Of a stretch of 43,975 nucleotides of DNA, positions 32,880 through 42,953 are shown piece after piece. Both the position numbers and the translations under genes were made by a program. The notes beneath the pieces are model-generated. The model saw only the letters and a program-made list of their open reading frames with translations. It was not told the origin of the DNA and did not search any database. Location: assembly GCF_000214135.1 (NCBI RefSeq), contig NZ_AFIE01000030.1, positions 1 through 43,975 of the forward strand, written 5' to 3'. The DNA is from Acinetobacter sp. P8-3-8. Lineage in GTDB: Bacteria; Pseudomonadota; Gammaproteobacteria; Pseudomonadales; Moraxellaceae. The stretch's first letter is position 1. Each line of letters begins with the position of its first letter.

Positions 32880-33884
32880 TTAACTTTTTGGCTCAGGCGG
32901 AGTCATTCCAAACTGTAAATAAGCTTGATTGGTTGCAATTCTGCCACGGGCTGTACGCATTGCATAACCTTGCTGAATTAAATAAGGTTCAATCACATCT
33001 TCTAGTGTGCCTGAATCTTCTGCCATAGCCGCCGCTAAAGCTTCTACACCCGCAGGACCACCATCGAAACGCTCTAAAAGCATGGATAAATAACGGCGGT
33101 CTAAAGTATCCAAACCATCTTTATCGACATTCAACATATCTAAAGCACGTTGCGCCATTTCTTGAGTGACTTCACCTGTGCCTTTCACTTGCGCATAGTC
33201 ACGTACACGACGTAATAAACGGTTGGCAATACGTGGTGTTCCGCGAGCACGACGGGCAATTTCTAAAGCACCATCTGCTGTGGTTGGTACATCCATTAAC
33301 GAAGCAGAACGAGCAACAATATGAGTTAAATCTTCAACTGAGTAAAACTCTAAGCGCTGTACAATCCCAAAACGATCACGTAAAGGTGAGGTAAGTAAGC
33401 CTGCACGCGTTGTCGCTGCAACCAGTGTAAAAGGGGGCAAATCCAATTTAATCGAACGTGCTCCGGGGCCCTCACCAATCATAATATCAAGTTGGTAATC
33501 TTCCATTGCAGGATAGAGAATTTCTTCAATCACGGGCGAAAGACGATGAATCTCATCGATAAATAAAACATCGCCTTCTTCAAGATTGGTGAGCATTGCA
33601 GCTAAATCACCTGCACGTTCCAAAACAGGGCCAGAAGTTGATTTGAGATTTCCACCCATTTCACGTGCAATGATATTGGCCAAAGTGGTTTTACCTAAAC
33701 CTGGTGGGCCAAATATTAAAGTGTGATCTAGCGCCTCGCCACGACCACGTGCCGCACCAATAAAAATTTCCATTTGTTCACGAACCACAGGCTGACCGAT
33801 ATAGTCATCGAGTGAAGTCGGGCGAATGGCACGATCAAAATGATCTTCTGGTTTTTCAGAACCACTGATTAAACGATCTTGCAT
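32880..33884 (-). CDS. ruvB: Holliday junction branch-migration helicase RuvB
   Basis: A 334-residue AAA+ ATPase that drives branch migration of Holliday junctions with RuvA. Walker A is at 59-66 ('GPPGLGKT'), Walker B at 110-113 ('DEIH') and sensor/arginine-finger sequences follow ('[11 protein letters not shown]', '[15 protein letters not shown]'). The C-terminal winged helix ends '[14 protein letters not shown]'. It is 17 bp downstream of ruvA. No ruvC is in this window. Confidence 0.98.
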   Translation of the reverse strand: MQDRLISGSEKPEDHFDRAIRPTSLDDYIGQPVVREQMEIFIGAARGRGEALDHTLIFGPPGLGKTTLANIIAREMGGNLKSTSGPVLERAGDLAAMLTNLEEGDVLFIDEIHRLSPVIEEILYPAMEDYQLDIMIGEGPGARSIKLDLPPFTLVAATTRAGLLTSPLRDRFGIVQRLEFYSVEDLTHIVARSASLMDVPTTADGALEIARRARGTPRIANRLLRRVRDYAQVKGTGEVTQEMAQRALDMLNVDKDGLDTLDRRYLSMLLERFDGGPAGVEALAAAMAEDSGTLEDVIEPYLIQQGYAMRTARGRIATNQAYLQFGMTPPEPKS

Positions 33885-33901
33885 GATTGTCTTAATCTAT
33901 C

Positions 33902-34504
33902 TTATTTATTCATGGATTTAAGTGCAGCACGAATGATATCACTGGCTTCAGTAAAATCACCTTTAGCAGCATTGACTAATTTCTGGGCTTCTAAAGGTTT
34001 ATAACCTAAAGATTGCAAGGCTGCTTCAGCTTCTGCAACGGCAGAATTACCTGTAAATTGGATTTGCTCAACCGTTGAGTTACCTGAAATTGTACCTGAT
34101 GACATCGCTTTAAAACGATCACGTAATTCAATCATTAAACGTTCAGCGGTTTTTTTACCAACTCCCGGCACTTTGACGAGGGTATTTACATCTTCATGTT
34201 CAACCGTATGAATGAGCATCTCTACACTTAAAGTCGAGAGAATACCCAAAGCCATTTTTGGACCAACACCGTTTACTTTCAAAAGAGTACGGAAAATGGT
34301 TTTTTCTTGTGCGTTCGAAAATCCATAAAGAAGTTGAGCATCTTCACGAACAGCTAAATGTGTCCACAAAGTAACTTTTTGACCTTTTTGCAATTGGCAA
34401 AATGTTGAAAGAGGGGTGTCAATTTCATAACCCACACCATTTACATTTAACAGTACCGTTGGCGCTTCTAATGCAAAAACTTCACCAATAAGACATCCGA
34501 TCAT
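33902..34504 (-). CDS. ruvA: Holliday junction DNA-binding protein RuvA
   Basis: A 200-residue protein that binds the four-way junction as a tetramer and loads RuvB. Domain I is an OB fold ('VLLNVNGVGYEIDTPLST'). Domain II holds two helix-hairpin-helix motifs ('LLKVNGVGPKMALGIL', 'LVKVPGVGKKTAERLMIEL'). Domain III (150-200) binds RuvB ('AEAALQSLGYKPLEAQKLV'). Complete and normal in length. Confidence 0.98.
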   Translation of the reverse strand: MIGCLIGEVFALEAPTVLLNVNGVGYEIDTPLSTFCQLQKGQKVTLWTHLAVREDAQLLYGFSNAQEKTIFRTLLKVNGVGPKMALGILSTLSVEMLIHTVEHEDVNTLVKVPGVGKKTAERLMIELRDRFKAMSSGTISGNSTVEQIQFTGNSAVAEAEAALQSLGYKPLEAQKLVNAAKGDFTEASDIIRAALKSMNK

Positions 34505-34531
34505 GAATATTGTTCACTTCTAAAAATTGTG

Positions 34532-34558
34532 AAACTAAGCTGTTCTGAAACTTAGTTT
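34532..34558 (-). terminator. Hairpin between dgt and ruvA
   Basis: Arms AAACTAAG (34532-34539) and CTTAGTTT (34551-34558). It lies 67 bp past the dgt stop and 28 bp before the ruvA start, so it may separate the two transcription units. Confidence 0.5.
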
Positions 34559-34624
34559 GTTTATTGAGTTATCTGAGTATAACGAAAACTAGGCGTGATC
34601 CATACTCAAAAGGATTTGGATGAT

Positions 34625-35965
34625 TTAAAAGAAACCAACTTTATTGCCTTGTAATTCTTGCGCTAAATTATAGGCCTGATGGTCTGAAAATTTACTGACA
34701 ATATCTAAAACTTGCATAATATTATCATAGTGATCATCACTAAAACGTGCCCCAAAACGCTCTAAAATAGACATGAGTCGACCATCCTTAAAGCTTAGCG
34801 TTTTATTGGGTGTGGTCAAAGGAATAAATGCATCTAAGATATGTTGCAAACTTTGATGGGCAATAATTTCTAAACCAGATTTCTGTGGATGTTCAAAAAT
34901 CTTTTCACGGGCAAGATTTTTAGCACGATCAATCCCAATTTCAATGTCTTCAGAACAATATTGTAGTAATGAGCCTTTTAATTGACCTGATAAAATTTGA
35001 AAATGGTGTCGTGCAAAAGCCGTTGTAACCTCATCGACTAAACGTTTCATCACACGTCCACGCAATGCAGCAATTTTTTGTTGCCACGTGGTATAAGGCG
35101 TACTGAGCTCAGAAGGTATTCCAAAGTCACCAATCAAATCGAGAAAGATCGGCTCAACTTCTTCATAAGACAACATATTTAAAATAATGCCATCTTCTAA
35201 ATCAATCAGTGCATAGCAAATATCATCCGCAGCTTCTAATAGATAGGTCAGTGGATGACGACAATAATGATATTCACCAAGCTGAATGAGCCCAAGCTGA
35301 TCTGCAATTTGTTTAAGTACATCTTTCTCTGCTTGGTAACAACCGAACTTTGCACGTTTGCTTGCAGGTGTATCACCTTGTGATTCAATCGTTTTTGAAA
35401 GCCAAGGGTACTTTAAGTAAGCCCCTAACGTTGCGTAAGTAAGGCGCATACCCCCATCATTTGGGTGGTAATCAATTTTGGTAAGTAGTCTTAAACCTTG
35501 TGCATTGCCTTCAAATTGGCGTACATCAGCTTGTTGTTCGGGGCTCAGATCTTTAAGAAAATCTGTATGTGAGGCATCATCAAACCATTCTCGAATCGCA
35601 TATTCACCTGCGTGTCCAAATGGTGGATTACCAATATCATGGGCTAAACATGCTGCTTGAATGATTGCACCCACATCGGCAGGTGAAATCCATACAGGTA
35701 ATTCATCTTTAATTTTTTCCGCAGCCAACATCCCCAATGAGCGTCCAATACAGGAAACCTCTAAAGAATGAGTCAAACGGGTATGAATACCATCATGTTG
35801 TGTCAACGGATGAACCTGAGTTTTACGATTTAACTGTCGAAAGCTTTGTGAAAATATAATGCGATCATAATCTTTATGAAATGGGCTACGTGCCTGTTCT
35901 GTATTTTGTTTTTTACTCCCAATTCGAACTGTTGAAAGGAGTTCTAACCAACGCATTTGAGTCAT
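34625..35965 (-). CDS. dgt: dGTP triphosphohydrolase
   Basis: A 446-residue HD-domain enzyme that hydrolyses dGTP (or related dNTPs) to nucleoside and tripolyphosphate. The metal site is seen as H66 ('RLTHSLEVS') and H109-D110 ('CLAHDIGNPPFGHAGE'). 'SFRQLNRKTQVHPL' near the N-terminus is also typical. This longer class resembles the E. coli type in domain order. dGTPases can modulate dNTP pools, and in some bacteria limit phages. M4 (35956) is an alternative start; no strong ribosome-binding site favours either. Confidence 0.94.
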   Translation of the reverse strand: MTQMRWLELLSTVRIGSKKQNTEQARSPFHKDYDRIIFSQSFRQLNRKTQVHPLTQHDGIHTRLTHSLEVSCIGRSLGMLAAEKIKDELPVWISPADVGAIIQAACLAHDIGNPPFGHAGEYAIREWFDDASHTDFLKDLSPEQQADVRQFEGNAQGLRLLTKIDYHPNDGGMRLTYATLGAYLKYPWLSKTIESQGDTPASKRAKFGCYQAEKDVLKQIADQLGLIQLGEYHYCRHPLTYLLEAADDICYALIDLEDGIILNMLSYEEVEPIFLDLIGDFGIPSELSTPYTTWQQKIAALRGRVMKRLVDEVTTAFARHHFQILSGQLKGSLLQYCSEDIEIGIDRAKNLAREKIFEHPQKSGLEIIAHQSLQHILDAFIPLTTPNKTLSFKDGRLMSILERFGARFSDDHYDNIMQVLDIVSKFSDHQAYNLAQELQGNKVGFF

Positions 35966-36045
35966 TTATCGTTATTCAGTTATTGCTTATTGGTATGATG
36001 CCAAATTTAGTGGAAATGTACTAGGGGAGAGCGACATAAGTTGTC

Positions 36046-36558
36046 TTAATCAATTTTATAGTTTTGGATTTCCCAATACTTTTCGCCATTATTCTGAAAA
36101 TAATTGATGATGAAATCATAAAAATTCATTTCAATAATTTGCCATTCATTCCTTGGTGAAATGGGGCAAACAATTATGATTGTTCCAAAATCCGCTATGC
36201 TTGGATCAAGCCTTACTAAAAGTTTCTCACCATCACCTAAAAATTCACCAATAATACGGTCACCAGTTAAAGCGTCATCGTATCTATTCTCAAAAAACTC
36301 AGCTGTAATTCTTTGAATTAGATGCAAATCAAGTAGATGTAAACCCCATTGACCATATGTTGCATCTTGAAATAGATATGCACCATTTGATTGTTTGAAA
36401 AACTCATTGAGTTCATTAGGGAAGTTAAATTTTAATAATTGCGAGGCTTCTACGCCATGATGAAATAGACATCTAAAACCTAGATCAGAGCTAATACTTG
36501 AATTATTCTTTGGAAATAAATATTGGTTTTGAGTGTTTGCAATAAGTTCTTTATACAT
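36046..36558 (-). CDS. SMI1/KNR4 (SUKH)-like protein, probable immunity protein
   Basis: A 170-residue protein of the SUKH type. The typical core runs from 'FNFPNELNEFFKQSNGAYLF' through 'GQWGLHLLDLHLI' to 'FLGDGEKLLVRLDPS' and a C-terminal 'WQIIEMNFYDFIINYF'. Members often neutralise polymorphic toxins or bacteriocins. No toxin gene is seen nearby. It lies about 220 bp downstream of the radical SAM/peptide pair on the same strand, in the accessory segment between dgt and purL. A link to that pair is possible but not shown. GGA upstream of the ATG is a weak ribosome-binding site. Confidence 0.7.
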   Translation of the reverse strand: MYKELIANTQNQYLFPKNNSSISSDLGFRCLFHHGVEASQLLKFNFPNELNEFFKQSNGAYLFQDATYGQWGLHLLDLHLIQRITAEFFENRYDDALTGDRIIGEFLGDGEKLLVRLDPSIADFGTIIIVCPISPRNEWQIIEMNFYDFIINYFQNNGEKYWEIQNYKID

Positions 36559-36710
36559 TTTAATCCATTTAGTGTTTCAATCTATTTGAAAAAGAATATT
36601 GAAAATGATGTCTGAATAATATGCCTGAAATTTTATGTAAGTTTAATGACATTATTATTTTAAAGTAAGAAAAATCTAGTCGCCCAAGGGTATTTTTTGA
36701 AATGAATTAA

Positions 36711-36742
36711 CAATAAACAGCATAAAATAATGCTGTTTATTG
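36711..36742 (-). terminator. Hairpin after the RiPP-like precursor gene
   Basis: Perfect twelve-base arms CAATAAACAGCA (36711-36722) and its complement (36731-36742), eight-base loop, AT-rich. It begins 36 bp after the peptide stop and probably ends the two-gene transcript, separating it from the SUKH gene. Confidence 0.65.
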
Positions 36743-36778
36743 TTTAAAAGGTTATAAATTAAAATAAAACTCAGAAAA

Positions 36779-36997
36779 CTAACCAACAATCGTAATAATA
36801 TTGGTGGTTGCTCTGAGTCCATCCAGAAATTTTTTCCCGTCACGTAAATCAAGGTTTAAATTAAGCTGTTCAAGAACTTTAGGGTCTTGAATATCAACAC
36901 CACTACGTTCTAGTGTCCCTAATAGATCAGCAAGAAACCGAGTCCGAGCAACAGGATTCGTTTCAAGTTTCTTTTGTAAGGATTTCATATCATTCAT
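36779..36997 (-). CDS. Putative RiPP precursor peptide (72 aa)
   Basis: A 72-residue peptide 22 bp downstream of the radical SAM gene, with AAGGAAT before its ATG. Residues 1-60 read as a leader: a helix with 'NPVARTRFLADLLGTLERSG' followed by 'VDIQDPKVLEQLNL'. This resembles the nitrile-hydratase-like (NHLP) leaders of modified peptides, with a basic-aromatic helix, then an LxxxG turn before a V-D-I stretch. A short basic linker 'DGLRA' precedes the C-terminal 'TTNIITIVG', a beta-branched core with no Cys, Ser, Tyr or Trp. Likely target residues are therefore Thr, Ile, Asn or Val, as in radical SAM epimerisation or C-C or C-N bond formation. The modification is unknown. Confidence 0.65.
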   Translation of the reverse strand: MNDMKSLQKKLETNPVARTRFLADLLGTLERSGVDIQDPKVLEQLNLNLDLRDGKKFLDGLRATTNIITIVG

Positions 36998-37019
36998 TAT
37001 TCTATTCCTTTTAAAAACA

Positions 37020-38117
37020 CTAAGTTATGATTTCTTCTACTACAGACGTCGCCTTGTCTATACCTAATAACTCAACGACGATTTCAAGTGCATGAGATAC
37101 TTTTTCTTTCTCATACTCTGAAATAACTTGCAAAATCTCAGTACACATTGCTTTATCTTTAAAAATAGCATTGCATAAGCTACATGGGCCAACAACGTTT
37201 TGAGCCTGAGGGAGTTGCGTATATAAGTGTGGTGCTCGGCTTTTTAGGATTGAATATAACTCCCCAAAACCTTGCCTTTTCATAATGCGAAAGAGCAGGG
37301 AACCTTCTATTTTTTCCCAAATTTCACGCAAAGACATATTGTTCGCATTGCCGACTTTTATACCGGGTGTTGCCCGATTAAATGTAGAGCAACATGGGTA
37401 AACTGAACCATCATGCCAAATAACAATGTCGTGATTCACTCTGCGATAACAACATAGATCTTCAGTGTCCAAGGACAATCCATAAAGCTGTTGGGTGATG
37501 TCCCATTTTTTTGCCATTCCGACTTTTGCGACGTATTTAGTCAATAAAGACACTTTGGGTAGATCAAGAGCTTCAGGTAAAAAGGATTCGAGTGATTCAT
37601 GAATATTATCGAAAGTCCCTACAACATAAGTTGCGATGCCTAATTCACTGGCAGCACGAACTGCATTCATTACAATCGCTTTGTCTACAAACTTCATATG
37701 GCTAGGATCATGGCTGATATTCAGTCTGATCAATCCTTTACTTTTTAAATAACCCAATAACGTTTTAGAATAATCATCATCGATTGCCCAATGAGCAGCA
37801 GTTGCGATTGTAAATGGTAGATTGACTTCAAAAAGTACATCGGCCAAAGCACAGATTTCCTCGGGGAAAAGTAGTGGTTCACCACCTGTAAACCCAACCG
37901 ATGAAAATGTATCGAGATCAGCTGCTTCCCGAATTAGCCTTTCTGCCAATTCAAAGGGCATTTTTTCTTTACGTTTAGGATTACATCCATAACAACAAAA
38001 ATCACATGCTAAAGCACATTGCATCGTGTAATTAAGGACTAAGACATCATTTTCTTTTCCTTCCCAATCATGTACTTCAGTTGGGATCCATTCTTTGAGT
38101 TTAAGCTTTTTCATCAT
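37020..38117 (-). CDS. Radical SAM/SPASM peptide-modifying enzyme
   Basis: A 365-residue radical SAM enzyme. The [4Fe-4S] cluster that cleaves S-adenosylmethionine is held by C34, C38 and C41 ('CALACDFCC'); the SAM-binding 'GGEP' is at 78-81. The C-terminal part is SPASM-like, with cysteines C222/C223 ('DLCCYRR'), C242/C243 ('GSVYPCCS'), C312, C315 ('GPCSLC') and C325 for auxiliary clusters. 'NNMSLREIWEKI' is a typical SPASM stretch. Such enzymes modify short peptides; the next gene encodes one. No exporter, peptidase or second tailoring enzyme is adjacent. A second Met (38114) is an equally likely start. Upstream DNA is extremely AT-rich. Confidence 0.88.
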   Translation of the reverse strand: MMKKLKLKEWIPTEVHDWEGKENDVLVLNYTMQCALACDFCCYGCNPKRKEKMPFELAERLIREAADLDTFSSVGFTGGEPLLFPEEICALADVLFEVNLPFTIATAAHWAIDDDYSKTLLGYLKSKGLIRLNISHDPSHMKFVDKAIVMNAVRAASELGIATYVVGTFDNIHESLESFLPEALDLPKVSLLTKYVAKVGMAKKWDITQQLYGLSLDTEDLCCYRRVNHDIVIWHDGSVYPCCSTFNRATPGIKVGNANNMSLREIWEKIEGSLLFRIMKRQGFGELYSILKSRAPHLYTQLPQAQNVVGPCSLCNAIFKDKAMCTEILQVISEYEKEKVSHALEIVVELLGIDKATSVVEEIIT

Positions 38118-39073
38118 TATTCTGACTTAAATTGCCGTATTTATAGGCAGTAATTAAAACTAAATTATTTATTTTGAATGCATGTTATTTAATTGTATGG
38201 TTGATATAGTTTTTTGAAATTATAAAATTATATTTTTAGTTTATTTAATGGGTTTTAAAACATCTGTTATATTTAATAAAAATGATGATTTATGTTAATA
38301 ATATTTTATTTTCTAGTTTTTATTTTTGCTTAATTTCTATTTTTTAGATTTAACATTATGTTTTGCTATGGTTAATTAAATTGATTTGTATTTCTGTTTG
38401 TTAAAATTACACCTATTTATTGATTTTATTTAAATTTAAAATTAAGGAAAATTTAAAAATATTTATAATTATGTTTTAAAACATTATTTTATATTTAATA
38501 GTTTGAATGGGTGAATATGAAATTTCAAATTAATGAAATTTATGATTATATTTTATTTGTTGCAATAAGGCGGGTTTTAGAAATATTCAGATTTGAGATA
38601 AGAAAATAAGTGGTAATTTTAAAATAATATATTTTATAAATATTTATGCTTTATTCTTAATTTCGATTTTTTTACTTTTGTAGTTATAAGTGCAGTTTTA
38701 TTTTAAGTTCTCTTTTAAATATTTAGTGATTTTTGATTATTACATATAGATGCATTGGTTAAAGGAAATGCTGAATAGGATGAGTTGGAATTAAATTACA
38801 GTGACTATGTTGCCTATTGATGAGATTCCTGATTCAAAACCTGAAATTTTCCACCGATTGAGCGTAGTCAACAGTCGTATCTGCTAAATATTTGTTACTA
38901 TTTACATTGAAATTAAAGCAATGAGCGTAAAAGCAAGTACTTGCATGAAAAAAATCTCCCATTTTTAAAGTGGATATGACTAGCTGAAAATCTGCTTTCA
39001 CAGTAGAATATGCGCTCTCTTCAAGTCACATTGAGGTAGGTTAGCTAAACCTGCCCGTGGAGCCAAAAACAGC
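38118..39073. other. Very AT-rich region between the RiPP-like pair and purL
   Basis: No secure gene. The first 640 bp are extremely AT-rich. A possible 30-residue frame lies at 38517-38609 ('MKFQINEIYDYILFVAI...') with a weak GGGTG upstream. A 26-residue frame at 38807-38887 ('LPIDEIPDSKPEIFHR...') has more ordinary composition and may be a gene remnant. The last 150 bp should carry the purL promoter and leader. Confidence 0.5.
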
Positions 39074-42000
39074 ATGTTTATCATTGCCGGTGCACCCGCA
39101 CATTCTTCTTTTAAGCAAACACAACTATTAACACGTTTATCGTCTATCAGTTCTGTTCAATCAATAGAAAGCCAATGGGTCTATCTGTTTGACCAAGCGC
39201 TCAACGAGCAACAACAGCAATCTGCTTTACAGCTTTTAAATGACGGAACTACATTCCAAGTTCGTCAGGCTGCAAAAGATGAAGTGCAAATTTTAGTCAC
39301 GCCACGTGTGGGAACGATTTCTCCGTGGTCATCTAAGGCGACTGATATTTTTGCCAACTGTAATACACCAATACACCGCCTTGAACGCGGTGTTTTGTTT
39401 ACTTTAAAAGGTATTACAGAAGTATCTGATGAAGTAAAACAAGTTTTACATGACCGCATGACTGAAAGTGTATTCAATCAAATTGATGACGCTACTGCAT
39501 TATTCTCAGAAACAGCACCAAAACCTCTAAACTCGATTGATATTTTAGGTCAGGGTAAAGACGCTTTGGTTAAAGCCAATTCTGAGTTTGGTTTTGCATT
39601 GTCAGATGAAGAAATTGATTACCTAACGGCTGCATTTAATAAATTAGGTCGTAATCCAAACGATATCGAATTGATGATGTTTGCTCAAGCAAACTCTGAG
39701 CATTGTCGTCATAAAATCTTTGGTTCTGAATGGACAATTGATGGTGAAAAACAGCCATTGTCATTGTTCCAAATGATTAAAAATACCTATAAAGAATCAC
39801 CGACAGACGTATTGTCAGCATATAAAGATAATGCATCAGTGATTGTTGGTTTTGACACACAACGTTTCTATCCGAAAAAAGATGAAGCTACTGGTCATCA
39901 CGTTTATAAATACAAAAGCCAAGCTGCTCATATCTTGATGAAAGTGGAAACACATAACCACCCAACTGCAATTGCTCCATTTGCTGGTGCTGCAACAGGT
40001 TCGGGTGGTGAAATTCGTGATGAAGGTGCGACAGGTCGTGGTGGTAAACCAAAAGCAGGTTTAACCGGTTTTACGGTTTCAAACTTAAATATTTCCGGTT
40101 TTGAGCAACCTTGGGAAGAGAACTACGGTAAACCATCTCGTATGGCTTCTCCACTTCAAATTATGATTGAAGGGCCTTTAGGCGGAGCAGCATTCAACAA
40201 CGAATTTGGTCGTCCTGCACTCAATGGATATTTCCGTACTTTCGAACAAAATGTGAATGGTGACGTGAAAGGTTTCCACAAACCAATCATGATCGCAGGT
40301 GGTTATGGCAATATTCGTCCTGACCATGTTGAAAAAGATGCGATTCAACCAGGCGATTTACTTATCGTTCTTGGTGGTCCTGCAATGCTTATTGGTTTAG
40401 GTGGTGGTGCAGCGTCTTCTGTAGATAGCGGTAAATTGGGTGAAAACTTAGATTTTGCATCTGTACAACGTGAAAACCCTGAAATGGAGCGCCGTTGCCA
40501 AGAAGTTATCGATGCGTGTTGGAGAATGGAAGATTTCAACCCAATCGTATCTGTACATGATGTCGGTGCGGGTGGTGTTTCCAATGCAATGCCTGAACTT
40601 GTGAATGATCACGAACTAGGTGCGATTCTTGACCTTCGTAAAATTCCATCGCTTGAACCTGGTATGTCTCCGATGGAGATCTGGTCAAATGAAGCTCAAG
40701 AGCGTTATGTACTTGCGATTCACCCAAGCTCTTTAGAATTATTTGAATCTATTTGTGCACGTGAACGTTGCCCATTTGCTGTACTTGGTGAAGCCACTGA
40801 AGCACGTCAATTGACAGTGAACGATCCATTATTCGATAACAAAGCTGTTGATATGCCAATGCAAGTCATGCTTGGTGGCACACCTCGTATGAGCCGCTCA
40901 TATGAAACAATAGAGCGCAAAGGGGATGCTTTTGATGCATCACAAGTCGATTTAAAAGATGCGATTTTCCGTGTACTTAAAAATCCAACAGTTGCATCTA
41001 AATCATTCTTGATTACGATTGGCGACCGTTCTATTACAGGTATGGTTGCACGTGACCAAATGGTTGGACGCTGGCAAGTTCCTGTAGCAGATGCTGCGGT
41101 AACGACAACAAGCTTACAAGGTTATACAGGCGAAGCAATGGCAATGGGTGAACGTCCACCTGTGGCATTGTTGAATCCTGCTGCTTCAGCACGTTTGGCT
41201 GTTGCAGAAGCGATTAGTAACATCATGTGTGCCAATATTGAACAGGTCAGTGACATTAAATTGTCTGCGAACTGGATGGCAGCAGCAGGTCAAAAAGGTG
41301 AAGACCAAGCCTTATTTGAAGGCGTAAAAGCCATCGGTATGGAAATGTGTCCAGCTTTAGGTATTGCAATTCCAGTGGGTAAAGACTCATTGTCAATGCG
41401 TACTACTTGGAATGATGAAGGTGAAGATAAAGCTGTAACTTCGCCAATGTCAGGTGTGATTACAGCATTTGCACCAGTATTAGATGTACGTAAAACATTG
41501 ACACCTGAATTGAAAAATGAAGATTCAGTATTGGTACGTATCGACTTGTCAAAAGGTCAGTTCCGTTTAGGTGGTTCAATCCTTGCGCAAGTGTATAAAG
41601 CAATTGGCTCAGTCACACCTGATGTAGATAGTTTTGACGATTTCAAAGCATTCTTTGCATTGGTACAAGACTGGAACAACCGTGGCTTGATCAAGGCGTA
41701 TCATGACATTGGTGATGGTGGCCTGTTAACAACTGTTGCAGAAATGATGTTTGCTTCACGTTTAGGTGTTGCTTTAGAAGATCAAACGACTGAAAGCTTA
41801 TTCGCTGAAGAAATTGGTGCAGTATTACAGATTAGCCAAGCAGATTGGACGAGCTTAAAAGCTGAAGTTGCGACTTCAAGCTTGAGAGAAGCAATCAGTG
41901 TTGTTGGTACTGTAAATGATTCTGACCAATTGTCTGTCAATGGTTTGGTGTTGAATCGTGCAGAATTACAACAAGCGTGGACAGGAGTTTCGCATCAAAT

Positions 42001-42907
42001 CCAACGCTTACGTGACAACGTAGAAACTGCGGATTCTGAATTTGCATTGATCACAGACACCAAGCATAAAGGTATTATCGCTTTACCAACATTCGATTTA
42101 AATGAACCTGTTGAAGCGCCGTATATCAATGAACGTCGCCCGAACATGGTGATTTTACGTGAGCAAGGTGTCAATGGTCATGTCGAAATGGCAGCAGCAT
42201 TTGATAAAGTTGGCTTTAACACAGTCGATGTTCACATGAGTGATCTTCTTGCTGGTCGTGTAGATTTAGACGATTTTGAAGGTTTAGTTGCATGTGGTGG
42301 CTTCTCTTACGGTGATGTCATGGGTGCTGGTGGTGGCTGGGCTAAATCTGTATTGTTTAATCCAAAACTACGTGATCAGTTTGAGAAATTCTTTAACCGT
42401 GACAATACTTTCTCTGTGGGTATCTGTAATGGTTGTCAAATGTTGGCTCAGCTTGCACCACTTATTCCGGGTGCAGATAACTGGCCACGTTTCCGCCGTA
42501 ATACTTCAGAAGTGTTTGAAGCACGTGTTGTGAATGTTAAAGTTGAAAAATCTCCATCGATTCTTTTAGAAGGTATGGAAGGTTCAATTTTACCTATCGC
42601 TGTGGCACATGGTGAAGGTCGTGCAGAAGCTTCTGCTGAAAACTTTGCATCGTTGAATGCGTCTAATCAAGTAATCTTACGTTATGTCGATAGCTTAGGT
42701 AATGAAACTCAACAATATCCGTTAAACCCGAATGGTTCACCTGAAGCGATTTCTGGTGTGACGTCGAAAGATGGTCGTGCAACAATTATGATGCCGCACC
42801 CTGAGCGTAATTTCCGTGCAATTCAGCATTCTTGGAAACCTGAAGAATGGACTGAAGATGGTGCATGGTTACGTATGTTCCGTAATGCACGTAAGTTTAT
42901 CGGTTAA
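39074..42907 (+). CDS. purL: Phosphoribosylformylglycinamidine synthase (PurL)
   Basis: A 1277-residue enzyme of purine synthesis that turns FGAR, ATP and glutamine into FGAM. It is the large single-chain form found in gammaproteobacteria. The N-terminal PurS-like domain is about 1-150, the two AIR-synthase-like halves span about 210-980 ('[20 protein letters not shown]', '[16 protein letters not shown]'), and the class I glutaminase domain occupies about 1030-1277. Its catalytic residues are C1118 ('GICNGCQM'), H1242 and E1244 ('MPHPERNF'). GGAG precedes the ATG by 10 bases. Monocistronic. Confidence 0.98.
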   Translation: MFIIAGAPAHSSFKQTQLLTRLSSISSVQSIESQWVYLFDQALNEQQQQSALQLLNDGTTFQVRQAAKDEVQILVTPRVGTISPWSSKATDIFANCNTPIHRLERGVLFTLKGITEVSDEVKQVLHDRMTESVFNQIDDATALFSETAPKPLNSIDILGQGKDALVKANSEFGFALSDEEIDYLTAAFNKLGRNPNDIELMMFAQANSEHCRHKIFGSEWTIDGEKQPLSLFQMIKNTYKESPTDVLSAYKDNASVIVGFDTQRFYPKKDEATGHHVYKYKSQAAHILMKVETHNHPTAIAPFAGAATGSGGEIRDEGATGRGGKPKAGLTGFTVSNLNISGFEQPWEENYGKPSRMASPLQIMIEGPLGGAAFNNEFGRPALNGYFRTFEQNVNGDVKGFHKPIMIAGGYGNIRPDHVEKDAIQPGDLLIVLGGPAMLIGLGGGAASSVDSGKLGENLDFASVQRENPEMERRCQEVIDACWRMEDFNPIVSVHDVGAGGVSNAMPELVNDHELGAILDLRKIPSLEPGMSPMEIWSNEAQERYVLAIHPSSLELFESICARERCPFAVLGEATEARQLTVNDPLFDNKAVDMPMQVMLGGTPRMSRSYETIERKGDAFDASQVDLKDAIFRVLKNPTVASKSFLITIGDRSITGMVARDQMVGRWQVPVADAAVTTTSLQGYTGEAMAMGERPPVALLNPAASARLAVAEAISNIMCANIEQVSDIKLSANWMAAAGQKGEDQALFEGVKAIGMEMCPALGIAIPVGKDSLSMRTTWNDEGEDKAVTSPMSGVITAFAPVLDVRKTLTPELKNEDSVLVRIDLSKGQFRLGGSILAQVYKAIGSVTPDVDSFDDFKAFFALVQDWNNRGLIKAYHDIGDGGLLTTVAEMMFASRLGVALEDQTTESLFAEEIGAVLQISQADWTSLKAEVATSSLREAISVVGTVNDSDQLSVNGLVLNRAELQQAWTGVSHQIQRLRDNVETADSEFALITDTKHKGIIALPTFDLNEPVEAPYINERRPNMVILREQGVNGHVEMAAAFDKVGFNTVDVHMSDLLAGRVDLDDFEGLVACGGFSYGDVMGAGGGWAKSVLFNPKLRDQFEKFFNRDNTFSVGICNGCQMLAQLAPLIPGADNWPRFRRNTSEVFEARVVNVKVEKSPSILLEGMEGSILPIAVAHGEGRAEASAENFASLNASNQVILRYVDSLGNETQQYPLNPNGSPEAISGVTSKDGRATIMMPHPERNFRAIQHSWKPEEWTEDGAWLRMFRNARKFIG

Positions 42908-42927
42908 TTAGAACAGATTTAATCGAT

Positions 42928-42953
42928 TAAAGCCCCGAAAGGGGCTTTTTTAT
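42928..42953 (+). terminator. purL terminator
   Basis: Arms AAAGCCCC (42928-42935) and GGGGCTTT (42940-42947), GAAA loop, T-run. Confidence 0.92.

Noticed and set aside
38118-38760. Additional precursor peptide genes upstream of the radical SAM gene
   Set aside because: Only very short frames with poor start signals occur (best at 38517-38609); none resembles the 72-residue peptide.
39034-39052. Riboswitch in the purL leader
   Set aside because: Only a short GGTT/AACC inverted repeat is visible; no purine-riboswitch core was recognised.
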